Source: Helicobacteraceae bacterium (GTDB lineage Bacteria; Campylobacterota; Campylobacteria; Campylobacterales; Sulfurimonadaceae). From it: a stretch of DNA of 25,114 nt. The notes beneath the pieces are model-generated. The model was not told the origin of the DNA. It saw nothing but the letters and a program-made list of their open reading frames with translations, and ran no database searches. The DNA lies in assembly GCA_027081565.1 (NCBI GenBank), contig JALWKG010000062.1:1-25114 (forward strand), read 5' to 3'. The position numbers and the translations under genes were made by a program. Positions 15,561 through 22,499 of this stretch are shown in pieces; positions within the stretch are counted from its first letter, which is position 1, and each line of letters begins with the position of its first letter.

Positions 15561-15782
15561 ATGAAAACATATCTACTATTACCTACACTCTTGTTAGTGA
15601 CAGGATGTTCATACTTCAGTGTCAATGGCACCAACTGTGATCAGGTCATCTTAAATGATCCTAATACACAGAACATCCCGCAAGAGTGTCGTGACTATAA
15701 TACGAAAGAGGCTGAAAAAGCGACCTATCCTCCGGGAGAAAAACCTATGGAGATCAACAAAGATTTCGAGATCGGGAAGTAG
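15561..15782 (+). CDS. Small lipoprotein of unknown function (73 aa)
   Basis: The signal peptide ends in the lipobox LVTGC, with the lipidated cysteine at residue 16. The mature part of 58 residues has two further cysteines (in TNCDQVI and QECRDYN) that could form a disulfide, and a Pro/Glu/Lys-rich tail. AAGAGA precedes the ATG, and a TATAAT lies upstream. I do not recognise the family. The stop codon TAG at 15780-15782 is in the same frame as the following MOSC gene, with only one codon between it and that gene's TTG start. Confidence 0.75.
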   Translation: MKTYLLLPTLLLVTGCSYFSVNGTNCDQVILNDPNTQNIPQECRDYNTKEAEKATYPPGEKPMEINKDFEIGK

Positions 15783-15785
15783 TCC

Positions 15786-16319
15786 TTGGACTACCCCATA
15801 ATCCTACACCATTTTTTTACCTCTCCAAAACACAACTACTTTACCAGACCCAAGTTTGAAGTGGGAGATGCACTTACTATCGCTCACACTTCACTCAACT
15901 TTGAAGAGGGCAAGGGCATTGAAGATGATCGTTTTGAAGAGAGCCTTTATCCTGTCACTTTTTTTTCGTTAGAGGTAGCCGAGGCGATAGACAAAGCTTT
16001 TGAACGATCTATAGATATAGAACTCTACCGACGTAACATCACTATCTCCGGAATCAATCTTTGTGAACTCATAGGCAAGCAGTTTACTATAGGGGAGGTA
16101 GTGTTTGAAGGTATGGCACACTGTAACCCCTGTACCTGGATGGATGCTGTCATAGAAAAAGGGACCTACCGGCAGATGAAGGGGCGTGGTGGTCTACGCG
16201 CTAAAGTTATTAGTAGCGGTAAATTAGTGCTTGGAAAAATAACACTTCAAAGTGATACAATACTCACAAAAGATCCCGCAGAAGCGATGATACTTAGTAA
16301 ACTACCCAAAGGACTATAA
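15786..16319 (+). CDS. MOSC-domain protein
   Basis: MOSC (molybdenum cofactor sulfurase C-terminal) proteins bind sulfur or molybdopterin and carry sulfur to metal-sulfur centres. The 177 residues show GKGIEDDRFEESLYPVTFFSLE (43-64), the family's GIEGDRH-type region, and FEGMAHCNPCTWMDAVI with the C113-N-P-C116 pair, of which the first or second cysteine is the likely sulfur carrier; RGGLRAKVISSG follows as in other MOSC proteins. No ATG occurs until about residue 110, so the start must be the TTG at 15786, with GGGAAG about eight bases upstream. The frame begins directly after the lipoprotein stop codon and ends in a TAATG overlap with the dGTPase gene. Confidence 0.85.
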   Translation: MDYPIILHHFFTSPKHNYFTRPKFEVGDALTIAHTSLNFEEGKGIEDDRFEESLYPVTFFSLEVAEAIDKAFERSIDIELYRRNITISGINLCELIGKQFTIGEVVFEGMAHCNPCTWMDAVIEKGTYRQMKGRGGLRAKVISSGKLVLGKITLQSDTILTKDPAEAMILSKLPKGL

Positions 16320-17419
16320 TGCAAGCCCATGAGAGATTTTACGGCATCGACAACGACTTTCGTTCCCCTTATGCACGAGACCGAGACCGTGTTATACACT
16401 CCGGTTCTTTTCGTAAGCTGGAGTATAAGACACAGGTCTTTTTAAACCAGGAAGGTGACTTTTTTCGTACCCGTCTGACACACTCTCTTGAAGTCTCGCA
16501 GATAGCGCGTTCTATCTCTTCTCAGCTTGGACTAGAAGAGTCCTTGGCAGAGGCTATAGCCCTTTCACATGACATGGGACATACCCCTTTTGGGCATGTA
16601 GGAGGAGATACGCTGGATGAGTGTTTGAAAGATGATGGCTTTAGTCATGGGTTTGAACATAACTACCAGAGCTTTAGAGTGGTGACGAAGTTAGAGAAGC
16701 GCTATAAACCTTTTTTAGGACTGAACCTGACTTATGCGACTTTAGAGGGTATCTTGAAGCATTCCTACCCTTATAAAAAATCCTTTCTCTCTAAAGAGGT
16801 CCAAAACCAGTTTGACTTAGAGACGCACCCCTCCATAGAGGCGATGGTAGTCGACAGAGCAGATGAGATCGCCTACATGACCCATGACATTGATGATGGT
16901 GTTAACTCAGGTCTTATTAGTTTTGAGACACTGAAAGAGAGCAAGATCATCCAAGAGGTTTTGGCTTTAGTGGCAGAGGAGGGGGTAACACTAAAAGATG
17001 GTGATGAGATGTTCCGTTACCGCTTTAGCTCTCACCTTATAAATTATTTAGTTTATGCTCTGTTAGATCATTCCAGAGGCAAGGTGAATAACTCCAGGGT
17101 GTTGGCAGGTGTCATGAACTCCACAGTAGAGATACCAATAGGATTTACAAAAGAGTTAGAGACGGATATTAAAAAATTGAAAAAGATTTTGTTTCAAAAA
17201 CTCTACCAACACCGACAGATCGTTAGTAAGATGTATGCAGGAAAGCAGGCGATCAAAGGACTTTACAGTGCCATGATGGAAGAAGAAAAAATCTTGCCGC
17301 AGTTTTATCTGCAACAGTTAGAACAACGTAATAAACACAGGGTCATTGCAGACTACATCGCTTCATTGAGTGATAGATATGCGCTTAATCTTTATAATGA
17401 GTTATATGGGCGAATGTAA
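16319..17419 (+). CDS. dgt: dGTPase-like deoxynucleoside triphosphate triphosphohydrolase (HD domain)
   Basis: Enzymes of this family cleave dNTPs, often dGTP, to deoxynucleoside and triphosphate, and help to set dNTP pools. The 366-residue protein has the family N-terminus DFRSPYARDRDRVIHSGSFR, followed by the HD-domain metal ligands: H55 in TRLTHSLEVSQIARS, H84-D85 in LSHDMGHTPFGHVGGD, and D182 in VVDRADEIAYMTHDIDDG. It is the shorter, type 2-like (dGTPase-like) form rather than the long E. coli Dgt. It begins at an ATG overlapping the MOSC stop by one base. The next genes make dTMP and tetrahydrofolate, so three neighbours act on DNA precursors, though thyA appears to have its own promoter. 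Confidence 0.9.
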   Translation: MQAHERFYGIDNDFRSPYARDRDRVIHSGSFRKLEYKTQVFLNQEGDFFRTRLTHSLEVSQIARSISSQLGLEESLAEAIALSHDMGHTPFGHVGGDTLDECLKDDGFSHGFEHNYQSFRVVTKLEKRYKPFLGLNLTYATLEGILKHSYPYKKSFLSKEVQNQFDLETHPSIEAMVVDRADEIAYMTHDIDDGVNSGLISFETLKESKIIQEVLALVAEEGVTLKDGDEMFRYRFSSHLINYLVYALLDHSRGKVNNSRVLAGVMNSTVEIPIGFTKELETDIKKLKKILFQKLYQHRQIVSKMYAGKQAIKGLYSAMMEEEKILPQFYLQQLEQRNKHRVIADYIASLSDRYALNLYNELYGRM

Positions 17420-17441
17420 AACAATAAGTTGGTAAAATCTG

Positions 17442-17470
17442 TTTACAATACAAAGAATTATTAGTGTAAA
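17442..17470 (+). promoter_or_regulatory. Candidate promoter of thyA-folA
   Basis: TTTACA (17442-17447, five of six matches to the -35 consensus) is followed after 17 bases by TGTAAA (17465-17470, four of six). Transcription would start near 17477, with AAAAGG later placed before the ATG at 17513. Confidence 0.35.
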
Positions 17471-17512
17471 TTCGCGTCATTCGTAGACAAGGCTCTTCAA
17501 AAAGGTAGCAAC

Positions 17513-18364
17513 ATGAAACAATATTTAGACCTCTGTAACAAGATCATCGATGAGGGTACTTGGATCCAAAATGAACGTACAGGTAAAAACTGTCTGACAC
17601 TCATTAATGCTGACCTTGAATATGATGTAGGTAATAACAAGTTTCCTTTGATCACAACACGCAAAAGCTATTTTAAGTCAGCAATTGCCGAATTTATTGG
17701 TTATATTCGTGGATATGACAATGCGGCGGACTTTCGTAAGTTAGGAACGAAGACATGGGATGCCAATGCCAACCTCAATGAAGCATGGTTGAACAATCCA
17801 TACCGTAAAGGTGAGGACGATATGGGACGTGTCTATGGTGTTCAGGGACGTTCGTGGCAGAAGCCTGACGGCGGACATGTGGACCAACTGCGTAAGATCG
17901 TGGACAATCTTAAAAATGGTATCGATGATCGCGGTGAGATATTGAGCTTTTACAACCCTGGTGAGTTTCATATGGGATGTCTGCGTCCTTGTATGCATAC
18001 CCATACCTTTTCTTTAGTGGGCGACACTTTGCACCTTACCTCTTATCAGCGCTCTTGTGATGTACCGCTCGGTCTTAACTTTAATCAAGTACAGGTTTTT
18101 GTCTTTTTAGCCTTGATGGCACAGATAACGGGTCATAAAGCAGGCAAGGCCTATCATAAGATCGTCAATGCCCATATCTATGAAGACCAACTTGAGTTGA
18201 TGCGAGATGTACAGATGAAGCGCGAACCTTTCCCTTCACCGCAACTCCACATCAACCCAGAGATCAAGTCGTTAGAAGACCTTGAGACTTGGGTAACAAT
18301 GGACGACTTCAGTGTTTCTGGTTATGAACACCATGATCCTATCGCTTATCCATTTTCAGTGTAG
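17513..18364 (+). CDS. thyA: Thymidylate synthase ThyA
   Basis: ThyA methylates dUMP to dTMP using methylene-tetrahydrofolate and leaves dihydrofolate, which the next gene's product recycles. The 283-residue protein has FPLITTRKSYFKS (44-56), the catalytic cysteine C160 in LRPCMH, the dUMP-binding YQRSCDVPLGLNFNQ (178-192) and a C-terminal PIAYPFSV. It is a fairly divergent ThyA subgroup; from memory it matches the 283-residue ThyA of Vibrio closely along its whole length, including WDANANLNEAWLNNPYRKG and GRVYGVQGR. Many Campylobacterota use the unrelated flavin enzyme ThyX instead, so a Vibrio-type ThyA suggests horizontal transfer. AAAAGG precedes the ATG. The stop codon directly abuts the folA start. 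Confidence 0.95.
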   Translation: MKQYLDLCNKIIDEGTWIQNERTGKNCLTLINADLEYDVGNNKFPLITTRKSYFKSAIAEFIGYIRGYDNAADFRKLGTKTWDANANLNEAWLNNPYRKGEDDMGRVYGVQGRSWQKPDGGHVDQLRKIVDNLKNGIDDRGEILSFYNPGEFHMGCLRPCMHTHTFSLVGDTLHLTSYQRSCDVPLGLNFNQVQVFVFLALMAQITGHKAGKAYHKIVNAHIYEDQLELMRDVQMKREPFPSPQLHINPEIKSLEDLETWVTMDDFSVSGYEHHDPIAYPFSV

Positions 18365-18865
18365 ATGATGAAAAAACCTACTGTCTCCATCATTGTTGCG
18401 ATGGCAAAAAACCGTGTGATTGGTAAAGACAATGACATGCCGTGGCATCTTCCGGCAGACCTGAAACACTTTAGAAAAGTGACAACAGGCAAACCTATTA
18501 TTATGGGAAGAAAGACCTATGAGTCTATAGGTCGTCCACTTCCCAAACGTCACAACATCATCATCAGTCGAAACAGTGACTATAAGGTTGAAGGCTGTGA
18601 TATCGTAGCTTCATTAGAAGAGGCCGTTGAAAAGGCTGGAGAAGTTGATGAACTGTTTATTATTGGTGGTGGTTTTCTTTACAACCAACTCATAAATGAT
18701 GCAGACAAACTCTACTTGACTTTTATAGATCTAGAAGTTGAGGGTGATACCTTCTTCCCTGAATATGAACATCTTAACCTTACTAAGATGGCGAGTGAAC
18801 ATCATCTTAAAGATGAAGAAAACCCTTATGATTATGAATTTACAGAATTTTTAGTAGAGAGATAA
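18365..18865 (+). CDS. folA: Dihydrofolate reductase
   Basis: DHFR reduces dihydrofolate with NADPH and is needed wherever ThyA is used. The 166-residue protein has the family landmarks: VIGKDNDMPWHLPADLKHF with the catalytic acid D32, the NADPH-binding MGRKTYESIG (47-56) and IIGGGFLYNQLI around GGG (101-103), then FFPEYE. The ATG at 18365 follows the thyA stop without a gap, so translation is likely coupled; a second ATG follows immediately and either could be used. It ends the run of plus-strand genes. It is the target of trimethoprim in other bacteria, and its pairing with thyA makes a self-contained dTMP cycle. Confidence 0.95.
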   Translation: MMKKPTVSIIVAMAKNRVIGKDNDMPWHLPADLKHFRKVTTGKPIIMGRKTYESIGRPLPKRHNIIISRNSDYKVEGCDIVASLEEAVEKAGEVDELFIIGGGFLYNQLINDADKLYLTFIDLEVEGDTFFPEYEHLNLTKMASEHHLKDEENPYDYEFTEFLVER

Positions 18866-18896
18866 GTCAAACTGATACTACTATAAAAATGTTTGA

Positions 18897-18944
18897 ATAA
18901 AATAGTAATAATAGTGCAAAAAACTATATTTAGTACTATTTTAT
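18897..18944. terminator. AT-rich inverted repeat between convergent folA and kinase genes
   Basis: An 11-bp perfect inverted repeat (arms 18897-18907 and 18934-18944, TAAAATAGTA / TACTATTTTA plus one pair) encloses a second small stem (ATAGT / ACTAT around a seven-base loop). It stands midway between two convergent genes, where a bidirectional terminator is expected. The stem has little GC, so its strength is doubtful. Confidence 0.4.
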
Positions 18945-18979
18945 AATAAATATATGATGCTAAGAGCTCTTTAAAAACT

Positions 18980-21025
18980 CTAACACTCTTCTAGAGGAAG
19001 GGTGAATATGGCAGTGGTTCCCTTACCTAACCCTTCACTTTTGAGACGGATATCTCCTCCCAATATTGCCGCGATCTTTTGACTGATAGAGAGACCGAGA
19101 CCTGTTCCTTTAAGACTGTTTTGCAGAGAGTTTTCTATCTGTGTAAAGTCATGGAAGAGTGTTGAAATCTCCTCTTTTGTTATGCCGATGCCACTGTCGA
19201 TCAGGGTAATGTAGATCGCTTTGTCATCATGATGTAAGCGTAGGATTATCTCACCTGAAGATGTAAATTTTATAGCATTTGAGAGCAGGTTAATGATAAT
19301 CTGTGTGAACATTTTTGGATCAGTATGATAAGTGTCGATGTCGAAATCTTTAGTCTCGAGATGAAGGCTTAGGTCTTTGTCATCAGCGAGTGGTGAGAGC
19401 ATGTCACAGCTGTTTTGCAGTAATACAACAAGATCGACCTCTTCTTTATGTGCCTCTACTTTTCCTGCTTCTATCTTCGCGATGTCAAGGATCTCATTTA
19501 TCATGCTGAGTAAGTATTGGGCTGAGGATTCGATGTTACCTACGGCATCTTGTTGGGCATTGTTAAGGGGTTCATAGACAAGAAGATATTGAGAGGAACC
19601 GATAATAGAGTTGAGAGGTGTTCTCAGTTCATGAGACATGCTGGAGATAAATTGTGACTTTGCTTTGGATGCAGAGAGGGCTCTTTTGATGAGTCTGATC
19701 CTATCAAGTTGCAGACTGATCATCACACCGATGGCACTGTAAAACTCTTGTTCGTAGTAGTCTTCAAAGGCTGTAGTTCCCAGAGCGATCCTTCCAAAAT
19801 AGACCTTAGACTCTTCTTCAAAATTTGTAATATAAAGGGCGGTAGAGGCACCTGTTTCTTCCTGCTTGTTCTCTTTTTGAAAATGGAGCTGTTTTTGTCC
19901 TGTGAGTTGCTGAAGTTCTTTAACAGATACTTCAAGACACTCCTCTCTGTTTTTGGTCTGAATAATGGTGTTAAAAAGTTCGATGAGTTGGGTAAAACGT
20001 TTGAGTCTTAGGCGGTTCTCCTCTTCGAGTTTTTCAAGGGCATAGGAGGTGGTAGCGAGCATACTGTTAAAAGAGCGTGTCAAGATAGCGATCTCATCCT
20101 GGGACTTGGGTGTAAGACGCATGCTAAAGTTTTGAGTGTTGGTAATCTCATCGGTTATGGAGGTGAGCTCTTCTATAGGTTTGACAATATTGTTGGCAAA
20201 TTTGAGAGAGAGGTAGAGGATTAGTGCAAAGATAAATGGGGCGACATAGAACATAAAACGGACAAAGTCATACAAAAACTCGAGTGCAATAGACTTGTCA
20301 ACAGCATAAACAATATACCAAGACTTTAATAGGTCGGTGAGTCTTTCATAGACCACCAGATGTTGACTGTCTATAAAACTTTTTTCAGAATGTTCATAGT
20401 CTATATGGAGGGTTTTTTGATCGCCAATATGCAGGTTTTTGGAGGGATCTTCAAGGTAGGAGGTCACACCCTCTTGATGGGTTAAAAACTGATCGAGATT
20501 ATTTAGGTTGTATTTTAAGACAAGAATACCAAGGGATCTTTCAGGATCAAAGGACGCCCTTATTTGTGTGTAGATATAGAGATACTCCTTATCGATGTAG
20601 CTGCCATTTTCTGTATTTGCAACTCTTTTTAGAGTAAGGCTTTTATGTAGGTAATGTGGATCTGAAGCAGCTATGATCTTGGAGTTGGTATCAACACTCA
20701 TAAATACCAGGTCAAGATTTAAATCATCTACTTTCTTGCCTAGAAGTCTTGAGACCCTTTTGTCCATATCGTCTGCTATAAGATCATCCATAAGATCGAG
20801 AGAGTTGAGAAATATAAGCTCTTTGTGCAGGTGTTGCAGATGACTCTCGATGCGTTTGATGATGGCAGTCGTCTTCTCATGTTGTTCAATAATGAGTTTG
20901 TTAACGATCTTGGTCTCGCTAAGATAGAGGGTATAGATAAGCAAGATGAGAAAAGGGACAAGCCCGATGCCAATAAAGCTGATCAAAAGACGTGTTCGTA
21001 GAGAGTTTTTCAATACCTTAAACAT
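18980..21025 (-). CDS. Membrane sensor histidine kinase (extracytoplasmic sensor, HAMP, GAF-like, HisKA, HATPase)
   Basis: The 681-residue protein has an N-terminal membrane helix (about 13-35), a periplasmic sensor of about 220 residues with a Cache-like look (VFMSVDTNSKIIAASDP, YLYIYTQIRA), a second helix (about 256-276), a HAMP linker (277-325), a GAF-like segment (about 345-445) and the kinase core. H465 in MSHELRTPLNSI is the phosphorylated histidine; N-box NLLSNAIKF (579-587), DSGIGI (610-615) and KGTGLGLS (639-646) bind ATP. No receiver domain is fused, and no response-regulator gene is in the window. I chose ATG 21025, which gives a TAATG overlap with the preceding gene and has GGAAGGA six bases upstream; a start at 21040 is less likely. 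Confidence 0.9.
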   Translation of the reverse strand: MFKVLKNSLRTRLLISFIGIGLVPFLILLIYTLYLSETKIVNKLIIEQHEKTTAIIKRIESHLQHLHKELIFLNSLDLMDDLIADDMDKRVSRLLGKKVDDLNLDLVFMSVDTNSKIIAASDPHYLHKSLTLKRVANTENGSYIDKEYLYIYTQIRASFDPERSLGILVLKYNLNNLDQFLTHQEGVTSYLEDPSKNLHIGDQKTLHIDYEHSEKSFIDSQHLVVYERLTDLLKSWYIVYAVDKSIALEFLYDFVRFMFYVAPFIFALILYLSLKFANNIVKPIEELTSITDEITNTQNFSMRLTPKSQDEIAILTRSFNSMLATTSYALEKLEEENRLRLKRFTQLIELFNTIIQTKNREECLEVSVKELQQLTGQKQLHFQKENKQEETGASTALYITNFEEESKVYFGRIALGTTAFEDYYEQEFYSAIGVMISLQLDRIRLIKRALSASKAKSQFISSMSHELRTPLNSIIGSSQYLLVYEPLNNAQQDAVGNIESSAQYLLSMINEILDIAKIEAGKVEAHKEEVDLVVLLQNSCDMLSPLADDKDLSLHLETKDFDIDTYHTDPKMFTQIIINLLSNAIKFTSSGEIILRLHHDDKAIYITLIDSGIGITKEEISTLFHDFTQIENSLQNSLKGTGLGLSISQKIAAILGGDIRLKSEGLGKGTTAIFTLPLEEC

Positions 21026-21438
21026 TAGGGTCCTTCCCAACGGTAGATGACATGCAGATCAGAGGTGAGGTGTGCTTCATCAATATAGCCTATGGCCCCT
21101 TCGACTTTTTGAACAAAAGCGATAATACTCTCTTGAGAATGCATACTGAGTGGGGGTCTATGTCCCAGATAGTGTTGTCTGCTCCAATAGGACTTAAGTC
21201 TGGAAAAGCCCATATGCAACAGTTGCGTATCAAAGGTGTGGCGTAGAGGATCCTTTACCCCGAGGTTCAGTGGAACCAGCGCAACGCCATCTAAAAAGAG
21301 GCGCTTTTTCAAAAAGATAGCTTTGATCTGAGCAGAAGAGAGTCTTGGCATATCTTTATGTGCAATCACTATTAAAGGTGCCGCAGAAAGCTTTGTTATG
21401 AGTAGTAGCAATAGTATCAGACGCAGAGAGGTTTTCAT
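21025..21438 (-). CDS. Small periplasmic phosphate-binding-protein-like protein
   Basis: The 137-residue product has a signal peptide (about residues 1-19, ending KLSAA) and a short periplasmic domain with LSSAQIKAIFLKKRLFLDGVALVPLNL, FSRLKSYWSRQHYLGHRPP and VEGAIGYIDEA. These segments are typical of the small PstS/PBP-like proteins found beside sensor kinases in many proteobacteria. It is too short to be a full two-lobed binding protein. I infer that it presents a ligand to the kinase encoded next. The ATG at 21438 overlaps the barrel gene's stop by one base, and its own stop overlaps the kinase ATG the same way; a longer frame from 21462 would lengthen the signal region only. Confidence 0.75.
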   Translation of the reverse strand: MKTSLRLILLLLLITKLSAAPLIVIAHKDMPRLSSAQIKAIFLKKRLFLDGVALVPLNLGVKDPLRHTFDTQLLHMGFSRLKSYWSRQHYLGHRPPLSMHSQESIIAFVQKVEGAIGYIDEAHLTSDLHVIYRWEGP

Positions 21439-22424
21439 TAAAACAACATTGAAAAAGAGCATAAAAATTGGTTGTCTCTGCTCTGAGAGTGAAGTTGATA
21501 CTCAGCTTTTAAAGCGATGGGATAGAGTGGTCGGTAGGTGTACCCCATGACTAAGAGGTTGTTTGTCTTGTCACTGACCTCGTTATTATAAGATTCGACT
21601 CTAGCGATAGCAATATGTTTTGGGCTAAGACGATAGAGACCCTGAAGGTATCCGGCATATTTGGTTGTAAAGCTCTTTTGAGATCTTTGAGAGCCAAGTT
21701 CAGCCATAAATTGATACTTCTCTTCTTCGTACTTACCCGAGATCAGTAGATAGTATCGCTCTGCTAAGGTGCTTGTGTCATCAAGATGAAAGTAACCGCC
21801 ATTGATCTTCAGGCTGAGATTCTCCTGTTCATAACCGAGACCAAGTGCATAATGCTGATCTACATTATAGTTGTTATAGCTTTCATCAAGGCCATCATTG
21901 TGCTGTAGTAAAAGGTCGACTTTAAAGAGACTGGTATCGAAACTACTGTAAGAGGCATCGATACCGGTGGTAAATCGAGGAAAGAGGATCTCTGTGCTTA
22001 CTGGATTAGAGGTGGTCTCTCGCAGTACGTTGATAGGCAGAAGGTTCCAAAATCCGATGGGTGAATTGTACTTCCCCAGACGCAAACTGTAGTTTTCATT
22101 GAGGTTATAGTCAACATAGACCCGTTCAAGATGGAGGGTGTGGTCTTGTGTAGTCTTTGTGATATTTTGATCGTTAGATTTTACATAAAACTCTGTGAAC
22201 TCTAGTTCAAGAAGATAAGAGAATCGGTTGTAGCTTCCATAACTTAACAGTGCGATATCGTCTACACTAAAATGTTGAAGTTCTTGACCTTTGGAGTACT
22301 CTATGGAGAAGTAGCTTCCAACATAAAGAGGCAGCGGTCCTACCTGCATCCCTTCTCCAAGGGTGTAGCCATCATCAGCATGTAGGCCAAGATAAAAGAG
22401 TAAAAGAAGAGTCAGACGACGCAC
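21438..22424 (-). CDS. Outer-membrane beta-barrel protein (porin-like)
   Basis: The 328-residue protein has a signal peptide (MRRLTLLLLFYLGLHA) and then alternating amphipathic strands throughout, such as YNRFSYLLELEFTEFYV, LERVYVDYNLNENYSLRLGKYNSPIGFW and IALKAEYQLHSQ. It ends in phenylalanine, as required for outer-membrane assembly. LRLGKYNSPIGFWNLLPINV recalls the phosphate-selective porin and related short barrels, but substrate cannot be assigned. The start is GTG at 22424 with GAAGGA six bases upstream; the nearby ATG at 22426 is in another frame and stops at once. It heads a three-gene operon with a binding-protein-like gene and a kinase, so the barrel may supply or gate the ligand that they sense. 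Confidence 0.8.
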   Translation of the reverse strand: MRRLTLLLLFYLGLHADDGYTLGEGMQVGPLPLYVGSYFSIEYSKGQELQHFSVDDIALLSYGSYNRFSYLLELEFTEFYVKSNDQNITKTTQDHTLHLERVYVDYNLNENYSLRLGKYNSPIGFWNLLPINVLRETTSNPVSTEILFPRFTTGIDASYSSFDTSLFKVDLLLQHNDGLDESYNNYNVDQHYALGLGYEQENLSLKINGGYFHLDDTSTLAERYYLLISGKYEEEKYQFMAELGSQRSQKSFTTKYAGYLQGLYRLSPKHIAIARVESYNNEVSDKTNNLLVMGYTYRPLYPIALKAEYQLHSQSRDNQFLCSFSMLF

Positions 22425-22467
22425 ATAAAATCCTTCATGTGCATAGTACCATATTTGCTAGGCACTC

Positions 22468-22481
22468 TACGCTTAAGCGTA
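22468..22481. repeat. 14-bp perfect palindrome upstream of the porin-kinase operon
   Basis: TACGCTTAAGCGTA is fully self-complementary. It lies 44 bases before the porin GTG start and 19 bases after the cytochrome stop, the position for an operator of a dimeric regulator. It lacks a T run, so it is not a standard terminator. Confidence 0.5.
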
Positions 22482-22499
22482 TGCAAGTAGTCAATGCTA

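Noticed and set aside
21026..21040. Kinase start at 21040
   Set aside because: ATG 21025 gives the TAATG overlap seen at the other junction of this operon and has GGAAGGA at good spacing.
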